Shown here piece after piece: positions 42,487 to 50,369 of a DNA stretch of 64,000 bases. A program made the translations under genes and the position numbers. The DNA comes from Micromonospora endolithica (GTDB lineage: Bacteria > Actinomycetota > Actinomycetes > Mycobacteriales > Micromonosporaceae), in contig NZ_RBAK01000001.1 in NCBI RefSeq assembly GCF_003626595.1, positions 1,054,001 through 1,118,000 on the forward strand. The letters are read 5' to 3'. The notes under the pieces are model-generated. The model ran no database searches and was not told the DNA's origin. It was given only the letters and a program-made list of their open reading frames with translations. The first letter of the stretch is position 1. Every line of letters starts with the position of its first letter.

Positions 42487-42516
42487 GGCCGGCCGGGGAC
42501 AGCTCCCCGGCCGGCC
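42487..42516. terminator. Bidirectional hairpin terminator
   Basis: A perfect 13-bp stem (42487-42499/42504-42516) with a 4-nt loop between convergent genes. Confidence 0.85.
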
Positions 42517-42525
42517 ACCGAGCGG

Positions 42526-43533
42526 TCAGTCCTTGCTGCTGAACGCGGCGTCGAAGGCCGCCGAGGGGGCGTCGAAGGCGAGCCGCCGGACGAACTGCAA
42601 CGCCTCCGGCGCGCCGACCAGGCGGTCCATCCCGGCGTCCTCCCACTCGATGGAGATGGGACCGTCGTAACCGATCGCGTTCAACGCCCGGAAGCAGTCC
42701 TCCCAGGGCACGTCGCCGTGGCCGGTGGAGACGAAGTCCCAACCCCGGCGCAGGTCGGCCCAGGGCAGGTGGGAGGCGAGCCGGCCGCGCCGGCCGTCCC
42801 CGGTGCGTACCTTCGCGTCCTTGCAGTCGACGTGGTAGATCCGGTCGGCGAAGTCGAAGATGAAGTTCACCGGGTCCAGCTCCTGCCAGACGAAGTGCGA
42901 CGGGTCCCAGTTGAGCCCGAACGCGGGCCGGTTGCCGATCGCCTCCAGGGTGCGCTTGGTCGTCCAGTAGTCGTAGGCGATCTCGCTCGGGTGCACCTCG
43001 TGCGCGAAGCGCACGCCCACCTCGTCGAAGACGTCCAGGATCGGGTTCCACCGGTCGGCGAAGTCCTGGTAGCCGCGCTCGATCATCGATGGCGGCACCG
43101 GCGGGAACATCGCCAGGGTGTGCCAGATCGACGAGCCGGTGAAGCCGACGACGGTGTTCACCCCGAGCTTCGCCGCCGCCCGCGCGGTGTTCTTGATCTC
43201 CTCGGCGGCCCGCTGACGGACGCCCTCGGGCTCCCCGTCGCCCCAGATTCGCGCGGGCAGGATGTCCTGGTGCCGTTCGTCGATCGGGTGGTCGCAGACC
43301 GCCTGGCCGACGAGGTGGTTGGAGATCGTGAACACCTGGAGGTTGTGCTTGGCGAGGGTCTCCCGCTTGCGGTCGACGTACGAGTCGTCGGCCAACGCCT
43401 TGTCGACCTCGAAGTGGTCGCCCCAGCAGGCGATCTCCAGGCCGTCGTAGCCCCACTCGGAGGCGAGCCGGCAGACCTCGTCGAACGGCAGGTCTGCCCA
43501 CTGGCCGGTGAAGAGCGTGATGGGTCGCGCCAT
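42526..43533 (-). CDS. Sugar phosphate isomerase/epimerase (xylose-isomerase-like TIM barrel)
   Basis: The ATG at 43533 gives 335 residues. TIM-barrel landmarks: [73 protein letters not shown] and [12 protein letters not shown], followed by [20 protein letters not shown] and [11 protein letters not shown]. Acid/His residues form the usual metal site. Likely acts on a keto-sugar or inositol derivative; the ROK neighbour is compatible with sugar control. Confidence 0.9.
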   Translation of the reverse strand: MARPITLFTGQWADLPFDEVCRLASEWGYDGLEIACWGDHFEVDKALADDSYVDRKRETLAKHNLQVFTISNHLVGQAVCDHPIDERHQDILPARIWGDGEPEGVRQRAAEEIKNTARAAAKLGVNTVVGFTGSSIWHTLAMFPPVPPSMIERGYQDFADRWNPILDVFDEVGVRFAHEVHPSEIAYDYWTTKRTLEAIGNRPAFGLNWDPSHFVWQELDPVNFIFDFADRIYHVDCKDAKVRTGDGRRGRLASHLPWADLRRGWDFVSTGHGDVPWEDCFRALNAIGYDGPISIEWEDAGMDRLVGAPEALQFVRRLAFDAPSAAFDAAFSSKD

Positions 43534-43768
43534 TGTCCTTCTCCCCTGATGTGATGGGGATTCCACTGCGTGCGTGACCGGGGCGAGGGGTGACCGGCCA
43601 GGCCGTCGTCACGGCGGGCCGGGCACGGACCGGTGGGCACGCGGAGCGCACCTGGGCCCGACGGGTTGCGCCTCCCGCCGGGTCACCGGCCACCTGCACG
43701 GTCGCCGCCCCCACTCTATGTGCGCCGGGGCGCGACGCGGAAGACCCGCGCGTTCACCTGGAGCGCGC

Positions 43769-43816
43769 GTTAACAAGGGCCCCCGGTACAACGCCAGGCG
43801 TTAACCGGGGGCCCTT
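43769..43816. repeat. Micromonospora-type hairpin flanked by GTTAAC
   Basis: GTTAAC (43769-43774) precedes AAGGGCCCCCGGT (43775-43787), which pairs perfectly with ACCGGGGGCCCTT (43804-43816); a second GTTAAC is at 43800-43805. Probably a dispersed repeat also acting as terminator for the ABC operon ending at 43826. The interval 43534-43768 shows no other feature. Confidence 0.7.
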
Positions 43817-43825
43817 CCTTGCACC

Positions 43826-44659
43826 TCAGGCGTCGCGGCGCTTCAGGCGTACGACGGCGGCGCCGACCACGGCGACCAGCCAGCCCACGAAGACCGCCAG
43901 TCCGGCTCCGGGGGAGAGCAGGTCCGGGTTGGACGAGATGGACATGAACGCCTCGCCCGCGTTGGACGGCAGGTAGGGCGAGACCGCGTCGGAGACGCGC
44001 TCCGGCAGCAGCGAGACCACCCCGGGTACGACCAGCAGCAGCGCCACCACGGTGGTGATCGCCCCGGCGGTGTTGCGCAGCAGCGCGCCCACGGCCATGC
44101 CGAGCACGCCGACGCCGGCCAGGTAGAACGCCGCGCCGAGCACCGCCCGCAGCACCCCGTCGTCGCCGAGGGAGATGCCCTCGTCGCCGAGGACGCCCTG
44201 CGCGCCGAGGAAGGTCAGCAGGGCGGTCGGCACCAGCACGGCGAGCGAGACCCCGGCGAGTACGACGATCTTCCCGACGAGCACCGGCCAGCGCCTCGGC
44301 ACGGCGGCCAGCGAGGAGCGGATCATGCCGGTGGCGTACTCCCCCGCGACCAGCAGCACGCCGAGCGTGCCGATCAGCAGTTGGGCGAGGTTGACGCCGC
44401 CGAGGCTCGCGCCCAGCGGGTCGAGCGAGGAGGGTCCGCCGGGCGGTGCCGGTGTGCCGGCCTCGGGCGGGTTGTCCGCCAGCACGGCGGAGAATGCCAG
44501 GCCGAGCCCGGCGAGGAGCACGACGGTGGCGATCACCATGATCACCGAGGAGCGCAGCGAACGGAACTTGATCCACTCGGCGCGGACCACGCGCGCGAAG
44601 GTGACCTTCGCGTCGGCGGGCACGGTGGCGGTCGGTCGGCGCAGGGTGTCGGTGCTCAT
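43826..44659 (-). CDS. ABC-2 family transporter permease
   Basis: 277 residues, six predicted helices, starting with VVRAEWIKFRSLRSSVIMV, the entry of NatB/ABC-2-like permeases. A large loop with ESP-type Pro/Gly (DNPPEAGTPAPPGGPSSLD) lies after helix 1. Overlaps the ATPase gene by 4 bp. Last gene of the two-component-ABC operon. Possibly antibiotic or lipid export. Confidence 0.9.
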   Translation of the reverse strand: MSTDTLRRPTATVPADAKVTFARVVRAEWIKFRSLRSSVIMVIATVVLLAGLGLAFSAVLADNPPEAGTPAPPGGPSSLDPLGASLGGVNLAQLLIGTLGVLLVAGEYATGMIRSSLAAVPRRWPVLVGKIVVLAGVSLAVLVPTALLTFLGAQGVLGDEGISLGDDGVLRAVLGAAFYLAGVGVLGMAVGALLRNTAGAITTVVALLLVVPGVVSLLPERVSDAVSPYLPSNAGEAFMSISSNPDLLSPGAGLAVFVGWLVAVVGAAVVRLKRRDA

Positions 44660-45585
44660 CGGGCGGTCCTTCCGGCAGCGGTGGGCTCGGCGGTGTACTC
44701 GACCGCGTCGCGGGTCAACGTCATGAACGCCTCCTCCAGCGAGGTCTGCTGGGTGGACAGCTCGTGCAGGGTGAGGCCGGCCGTGGCGGCCCGGTCGCCG
44801 ATCTGCTCCCGGGTCAACCCGGTCACCTCCAGCAGGCCGGGCTCGCCGCCGGTCACCGTCACGTCCGGGCCGACCAGCAGGTCACGCAGCCGGGTCGCCT
44901 GCGGCGAGCGGACGCGTACGGTGTCGTGCGCGGCCCGCGCGACGAACTCGGCGACGGAGACGTCGGCGATCAGCCGCCCCTTCCCGACCACGATCAGGTG
45001 CTCGGCGGTCTGCGCCATCTCGCTCATCAGGTGCGAGGACACGAAGACCGTGCGGCCCTCGGCGGCGAGGCCCTTGAGCAGGTCCCGGATCCAGCGGATG
45101 CCGTCCGGGTCGAGGCCGTTGACCGGCTCGTCGAGCATGACCACCTTCGGGTCGCCGAGCAGGGCCGCGGCGATGCCGAGCCGCTGGCCCATGCCGAGGG
45201 AGAACCCACCGGCCCGCTTGCCGGCCACCTCGCGCAGCCCGACCAGGTCGATCACCTCGTCGACCCGCCGCCGCCCGATGCCGTGCGTCGCCGCCATGGC
45301 GAGCAGGTGGTCGCGGGCCGTGCGGCCGGTGTGCACGGCCTTCGCCTCCAGCAGCGCGCCGACCTCGCGCAGCGGAGCGGGGTGGTCGGCGTACCGGCGA
45401 CCGCCGACGGTGACGCTGCCGGAGGTCGGCGTATCCAGGCCCAGGACCATCCGCATGGTGGTGGACTTGCCGGCGCCGTTCGGCCCGAGGAACCCGGTGA
45501 CGACGCCGGGCTTGACCTGGAAGGTCAGGTCGTCGACGGCGACCTTGTCGCCGTAGCGCTTGCTGAGGTTGGTCACGTCAATCAT
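44656..45585 (-). CDS. ABC transporter ATP-binding protein
   Basis: The ATG at 45585 gives 309 residues. Walker A GPNGAGKST, signature FSLGMGQRLGIAAAL, Walker B VVMLDEPVNGLDP, H-loop SSH, plus the BcrA/NatA-type C-terminal domain. It starts 92 bp after the response regulator gene, on the same strand, so the TCS probably controls it. Bacitracin- or lantibiotic-type resistance is a possible role. Confidence 0.95.
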   Translation of the reverse strand: MIDVTNLSKRYGDKVAVDDLTFQVKPGVVTGFLGPNGAGKSTTMRMVLGLDTPTSGSVTVGGRRYADHPAPLREVGALLEAKAVHTGRTARDHLLAMAATHGIGRRRVDEVIDLVGLREVAGKRAGGFSLGMGQRLGIAAALLGDPKVVMLDEPVNGLDPDGIRWIRDLLKGLAAEGRTVFVSSHLMSEMAQTAEHLIVVGKGRLIADVSVAEFVARAAHDTVRVRSPQATRLRDLLVGPDVTVTGGEPGLLEVTGLTREQIGDRAATAGLTLHELSTQQTSLEEAFMTLTRDAVEYTAEPTAAGRTAR

Positions 45586-45676
45586 GCGACCAACCGTCGC
45601 CCGCGTACCCGACCTCCGGCGTCGGCCGACGGCGGACACCTGCGCGTACCGCGGGTGCGGTACCCGGCCACCGCGC

Positions 45677-46342
45677 CTACCGCACGCGGACCAACCCGCT
45701 CTGGTACGCGATCACGACCAGTTGCGCCCGGTCCCGCGCGCCGAGCTTCGCCATCGCCCGGTTCACGTGGGTCTTGGCGGTCAGCGGGGAGACCACCAGC
45801 CGCTCGGCGATCCGCTCGTTGGACAGGCCGGCGGCGACCAGCGTGACGACCTCCCGCTCCCGCTCGGTGAGCACCCGTAGCTGGTCGGGGGTGGCCTGCG
45901 GGTCCGGCTCCGGCTGGGCCAGGAACCGGGCGATCAGCCCACGGGTGGCCTTCGGGGACAGCAGCGCGTCGCCCGCGGCGACGGTGCGGATGGCGTCCAG
46001 CAGCTCGGCCGGCTCGACGCCCTTGCCGAGGAAGCCGCTGGCGCCGGCCCGCAGCGCCTCGAACACGTACTCGTCCACCTCGAACGTGGTGAGCACCAGC
46101 ACCCGTACCCCGGCGAGCGCCGGGTCGGCGGTGATCCGGCGGGTGGCCGCCAGGCCGTCCAGCTCGGGCATCCGGATGTCCATCAGCACCACGTCGACCC
46201 CGGTGTCGCGGAGCCGGTCGAGCACCTCCCGCCCGGTGGCCGCCTCGGCGACCACGGTCAGGTCCGGTGCGGACTCGACCAGCACCCGGAACCCGGCGCG
46301 GAGCAGCTTCTGGTCGTCGGCCAGCAGCACCCGGATCGTCAT
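45677..46342 (-). CDS. Response regulator, NarL/LuxR family
   Basis: 221 residues. Receiver domain with acidic pocket (LLADDQ) and phospho-acceptor D55 in VVLMDIRMPELDG, then LuxR-type HTH at about 153-215 (LTEREREVVTLVAAGLSNER ... SPLTAKTHVNRAMAKLGARD). The start overlaps the histidine kinase stop by 4 bp. Probably activates the ABC genes downstream. Confidence 0.95.
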   Translation of the reverse strand: MTIRVLLADDQKLLRAGFRVLVESAPDLTVVAEAATGREVLDRLRDTGVDVVLMDIRMPELDGLAATRRITADPALAGVRVLVLTTFEVDEYVFEALRAGASGFLGKGVEPAELLDAIRTVAAGDALLSPKATRGLIARFLAQPEPDPQATPDQLRVLTEREREVVTLVAAGLSNERIAERLVVSPLTAKTHVNRAMAKLGARDRAQLVVIAYQSGLVRVR

Positions 46343-47529
46343 TCGAGCACCTCCTCGGGCGCGGGCAGTTGCGCGCGGACCAGGAAACCACCACCGGGAT
46401 GCGGGCCGGCGGTGAGCGTCCCACCGGCCGACTCGGCCCGCTCCCGCATGCCGAGCAGACCCATTCCCGCGCCCGGCGTACCCCCGGGGCCGTCCGGCGC
46501 GGAGCCGACGCCGTCGTCGCGTACCTCGATGGTGATGCCGGCGGCGTCGTAGCGCAGCCGGACCGCGACGGCCGCACCGCGCGCGTGCCGGTGGGCGTTG
46601 GTCAGGGACTCCTGGATGATCCGGTACGCGGCGACGTCCACCGCCGTGGGCAGCGGGCGGGGCTGCCCGGCCACGGTCCACCGCACCGGCTGCCCGGTGG
46701 CGAAGCCCTCCACCAGGGCGTCCAGCCGGTTCAGGCTCGGCGCGGGTTCCACCGGCGCGTCGGTCTCCTCGTCCCGGCGCAGCACCCCGAGCACGGTGCC
46801 GAGTTCGTCGAGCACGGTCCGGCTGGCCGCGCGCACGTGCCCGAGCGCTTCCTCGGCCGCGTCCGGCTGCTCGCGCAGGAGGTGCCCGGCCACCCCGGCC
46901 TGCACGTTGATCAGCGCGATGTGGTGGGCGACGACATCGTGCAACTCGCGGGCGATGCGCAGCCGTTCCTCGGCGACCCGACGCCGGGCCTCCTGCTCGC
47001 GGGTCTGCTCCGCCCGCCGGGCCCGTTCCTCCAGCACCGCGACGTAGGCCCGCCGGCTGCGGACCGCGTCGCCGGCGGCCACCGCGACACCGAACCACAG
47101 CACCAGCACCACCGCCGCCGGGTCCCACCAGGAGATGCCGAGGGTGGCCACCGCGGCCGCACCGGTCACCAGCGCGCTGGCCGCGCCGGCCACGACGGCG
47201 GTCCGCCGGTCGGTCCGGGTCGCCACGGTGTACGCGGCCAGCGCCACCGTCAGCACGAACGGCCCGCGGGCCTGCTCGGCCAGGATCGACCCGGCCGCCG
47301 TGCCGGTGACCACCGCGAGGACCGGCAACGGGTATCGGCGGCGCAGCACCAGGGCTGCGCATCCGGCCAGCGCGATGAGCACCGCGCCCACGCTCAGCGG
47401 GTCGCGCGGCGGACCGCCGGGCGGGTCCACCGGCAGCAGACTGACCACGAACAGCAACGCGGCCAGCGCCGTGTCACCGCCGGTCGGGTGCGCCCGGGCC
47501 ACCCGACGCCACTGCCCGAGGCGTCCCAT
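46339..47529 (-). CDS. Sensor histidine kinase, NarL-partner (HisKA_3) type
   Basis: The ATG at 47529 (396 residues) is chosen since sequence beyond is low-complexity. Four to six membrane helices (residues about 20-155) with little extracellular loop, then a HisKA_3 dimerisation helix with H197 (RIARELHDVVAHH), and an HATPase_c domain with AAYRIIQESLTNAHRHA, VRDDGVGSAP and GAGMGLLGMRERAES. This intramembrane-sensing type often detects cell-envelope stress and antibiotics. Confidence 0.95.
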   Translation of the reverse strand: MGRLGQWRRVARAHPTGGDTALAALLFVVSLLPVDPPGGPPRDPLSVGAVLIALAGCAALVLRRRYPLPVLAVVTGTAAGSILAEQARGPFVLTVALAAYTVATRTDRRTAVVAGAASALVTGAAAVATLGISWWDPAAVVLVLWFGVAVAAGDAVRSRRAYVAVLEERARRAEQTREQEARRRVAEERLRIARELHDVVAHHIALINVQAGVAGHLLREQPDAAEEALGHVRAASRTVLDELGTVLGVLRRDEETDAPVEPAPSLNRLDALVEGFATGQPVRWTVAGQPRPLPTAVDVAAYRIIQESLTNAHRHARGAAVAVRLRYDAAGITIEVRDDGVGSAPDGPGGTPGAGMGLLGMRERAESAGGTLTAGPHPGGGFLVRAQLPAPEEVLE

Positions 47530-47539
47530 GCGGCTCAAG

Positions 47540-48166
47540 GTACGGCAGCCGCCGCCCGATCCCGCGCCTTGCCCGCCACTCCGGGCCACCCGATCCGGTC
47601 GCCCACCGCCACCCCAGCCCTGCCCGGCTCGGCCCAGCCCTCCGGCTCGGCCCTTCCCCGGCCCAACCCATCCCCCGGCACAGCGCCCGACCCCACAACC
47701 GGCCGCCCTGGCCCGGTCGGCCGGCCGGCCCGACGGTCCAACCCCGCGCCCGACCCAGCGGCGCGATGCAGCCGGCCCGACCCAGCCGGCCCGACCGTGC
47801 TGGCGCTGCCGGCTGGGCCCGTCAACCCGACCGCCTCGCCCACCACCCGGGCTCTGCGGGCCCGGCCCTTTCTCCGTGACCGAACCCACCTGGCAGGGTC
47901 CGCACCGCCCGGCCCGCACCGCCCGCACCGACTGGTCCCTATTCCCGGCGGCACGATTCGCCGACTCAACATTTCCCTGGGACATAACTATTTCTAGGTG
48001 ACATAAAGCGTTGGCATGTGGTCGGGTCCCGAAAGGCGGCGCGCCGGACGGGCGCACACCTGACACGTGCGAGGCACAGGGGGCGCGGGGGCCCACGGGA
48101 CGGACGGGCCGGACGGGGCGCACGGGCGCCGGATGGGTCCGGCACGGGCCTGTGGGCGGGACATGG
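47540..48166. other. Long non-coding, C-rich low-complexity stretch
   Basis: No convincing gene in about 700 bp upstream of the kinase. 47540-47960 is strongly C-rich and G-poor on the plus strand, with imperfect CCCGGCCC-type repetition. A short AT-richer stretch (47960-48010) has two GACATAA copies (47983 area and 48001-48007) and could hold the kinase-operon promoter. 48080-48135 is again a G-rich stutter (ACGG repeats). Confidence 0.6.
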
Positions 48167-48196
48167 CACGGGCCCCTGCCGTGGCAGGGGCCCGTG
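48167..48196 (-). terminator. Strong hairpin terminator
   Basis: A perfect 14-bp inverted repeat (48167-48180/48183-48196), effectively about 12 bp with a small loop, 53 bp after the end of the ThuA/DUF1080 gene. Confidence 0.8.
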
Positions 48197-48248
48197 GTGG
48201 GGCGGTCGGGAGCGGCCGGCGCGCGGTCGACCCCTCGGTCAGGTCATG

Positions 48249-50369
48249 TCAGGGCAGGATCCACTTCTGGTTGGCGGCGCCGAGGCAGGTCCACAGGTGC
48301 ACGACCGTGCTGTCGGCGGAGTTGTTGCCCGAGACGTCCAGGCACTTGCCCGACGCCGGGTTACGCAGGGTCCCGTCGGCCTGCGCCGACCAGTTCTGCG
48401 CGCCGGTCCCGTTGCAGGTCCACAGCTGGATCTTGGTGCCGTTGGCCGACCCGCCGCCGCTGACGTCAAGGCACTTGCCCAACGCCTTGACCGTCGAGTT
48501 CGGCGTCACCGTCCACGTCTGCGCGGCACTGCCGTTGCAGGTGTAGATCTGGATCTGCGTACCGTCGGCGGTGCCGCTGCTGCGGACGTCCAGGCACTTG
48601 CCGGCCAGGCCCTTGATCGGCCCGGTGCCGGGGGTGCCGGGGTTACCGGTGCCCCCCTTCACCAGGGTGAAGTCGTCCACGTCGAAGAGGCCGGAACCCG
48701 AGCCGGCGAAGGTCAGGTAGAGGTTCTGGGTGCCCGACGGGACGTTCGACAGGTTGGCGGTGACGGTGGCGAAGGTGGTCCAACTGCCGGTGTTCGGCAC
48801 CGCCACCGAGCCGAGCACGGTGCCGGTGGCCGAGCCGGTACGCACCTGCAACGTGCCACCCGGCCCGCCGGAGACCACCCGCGCCCGCAGCGACGTCACG
48901 CCGGTCAGGGAGACCCCGTTGTACGCCGCCCAGTCGCCCGGATCGATGTATCCGATCGTCTGGCCGCCGTTCGCGCCGGCCTTGGTGAACGGGGTGACCC
49001 CGTTGGCCGAGCTGAACGCCTCGGCCTGGATCGTGGTGTCGCCGGTCGGCGGCGGGGTGCCGCCCAGCTCCTTGATCCTGATGTTGCGGAAGGACGCGTC
49101 GTCACCCGTACCGTGGTTCTGGATGCCGATGTGCCCGGCCAGCGAACGCGCCGGGTTGGTGTTGGTGAAGTCGTTGATCTTCACCCCGTTGAGGAAGAGC
49201 TGGAGCCGCTCGCCCTCGACCAGCAGTTCGTAGGTGTTCCACTCCCCCGGTGGGTTGAGCGCGGCGTCCCGGGCGGCGATGTCGGCGGACTTGAAGGTGT
49301 AGACCGCGCCGGTGGTGCGGTCGGCCGCGTCGGTGGCGTCGATCTGGATCTCGTAGCCGTTGTTCACCGCGGACCAGGGGTCGGACGACGGCGGGAAGCC
49401 GATGAAGACGCCCGAGTTGTCGTCCCCGGCGAGCCGCCAGTCCAGCTTGAGCGAGTAGTTGGTGAACTCCTTCGCGCTGTACCAGAGCATGCCCAGCCCG
49501 CCGACCGAGGTCAGCGTGGCGTCGGAGTTGGTGAAGCTGCCCGGCCCGGCCTGCGACCAGCCGGTGGTCGAGCCGTTGTAGAGGGTGCTGTAGCCGGTCT
49601 CCGCCCGGCAGTCGGCCTTCGTGCGGCCGGCCGCGTACCGGATGCCGCCGAGCAGGTGGGCACGGAACGCCGGCTCGGCGTACGACGCCTGGGTGTGGCC
49701 GCCGCCGGTGTAGAAGGACCGGCCGCCGTTGTAGGTCTTGCACCAGGAGTGCGGGTGGTCCGCACCCATCCCACCACCGGAGTACGACGATTCGTCGAGG
49801 GTGGCCAGCACCCGCGCGGTGGAGCGGGCGTTGGTCGTGTAGTTGTACCACTCGTCGGTGCGGGTCCAGGTCTGCGGCAGGTGGGCGGTGGCGGCGTGCG
49901 CCCGGTTCTCCACCTTCACGTTGGCCTGCTGGATGGCCGGGTGCGAGGCGAAGTACGCCCCGACCAGGTTGCCGTAGAAGGACCAGCCGTACTCGGTGTC
50001 GGCGGCGGAGTGCACCCCGACGTAGCCCCGCCCGGAGGCGATGTACGACTCGAAGGCGGTCTGCTGGGTGGCGTTGAGCACGTCACCGGTGGTGTTCAGG
50101 AAGACCACCGCCTCGTACTGGGCCAGGTTGCCGGTGGTGAAGGCGTTGGCGTCCTCGGTGGCGGTGACGGTGAAGTTGTTCGCCGCGCCCAGGTCCCGGA
50201 TGGCCTGGGTGCCCACCGCGATCGAGTCGTGGCGGAAGCCGGCGGTCTTGGAGAAGACCAGCACGTCGTACGCGGCGTCGGCGGCGCTCACCGGACTGGC
50301 CGGCGCGGTACAGGCGAGGACGGCGAGGGCGGCGGTGGCCACGCCGAGTACGGGTCGGAGGATTCTCAT
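48249..50369 (-). CDS. Secreted ThuA - DUF1080 - CBM6-like - ricin-B (CBM13) protein
   Basis: The ATG at 50369 overlaps the previous stop; 706 residues. An N-terminal secretion signal with a possible lipobox (VLAC, about residue 20) is followed by ThuA-like trehalose-utilisation fold (about 33-235; DVLVFSKTAGFRHDSI, GVHSAADTEYGW), then DUF1080 (3-keto-disaccharide hydrolase type, about 250-430; LKLDWRLAGDDNSGVFIGFP, GEWNTYELLVEG), a CBM6-like domain (about 445-570) and a C-terminal ricin-type lectin with QxW repeats (about 585-706). Probably extracellular processing of an oxidised (3-keto) sugar or glycoside, together with the next gene. Confidence 0.9.
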   Translation of the reverse strand: MRILRPVLGVATAALAVLACTAPASPVSAADAAYDVLVFSKTAGFRHDSIAVGTQAIRDLGAANNFTVTATEDANAFTTGNLAQYEAVVFLNTTGDVLNATQQTAFESYIASGRGYVGVHSAADTEYGWSFYGNLVGAYFASHPAIQQANVKVENRAHAATAHLPQTWTRTDEWYNYTTNARSTARVLATLDESSYSGGGMGADHPHSWCKTYNGGRSFYTGGGHTQASYAEPAFRAHLLGGIRYAAGRTKADCRAETGYSTLYNGSTTGWSQAGPGSFTNSDATLTSVGGLGMLWYSAKEFTNYSLKLDWRLAGDDNSGVFIGFPPSSDPWSAVNNGYEIQIDATDAADRTTGAVYTFKSADIAARDAALNPPGEWNTYELLVEGERLQLFLNGVKINDFTNTNPARSLAGHIGIQNHGTGDDASFRNIRIKELGGTPPPTGDTTIQAEAFSSANGVTPFTKAGANGGQTIGYIDPGDWAAYNGVSLTGVTSLRARVVSGGPGGTLQVRTGSATGTVLGSVAVPNTGSWTTFATVTANLSNVPSGTQNLYLTFAGSGSGLFDVDDFTLVKGGTGNPGTPGTGPIKGLAGKCLDVRSSGTADGTQIQIYTCNGSAAQTWTVTPNSTVKALGKCLDVSGGGSANGTKIQLWTCNGTGAQNWSAQADGTLRNPASGKCLDVSGNNSADSTVVHLWTCLGAANQKWILP
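48253..48631 (-). repeat. Direct repeat copy A: near-identical lectin-domain sequence
   Basis: About 380 bp match 50370-50748 in the same orientation. The first 194 bp (48253-48446) appear identical by eye; later differences are confined to a few short patches. It encodes the ricin-B domain of the ThuA protein. Confidence 0.9.

Noticed and set aside
47530..48123. Extended N terminus of the histidine kinase
   Set aside because: The open frame is Gly/Arg low-complexity without membrane or domain character; the ATG at 47529 precedes the first helix.
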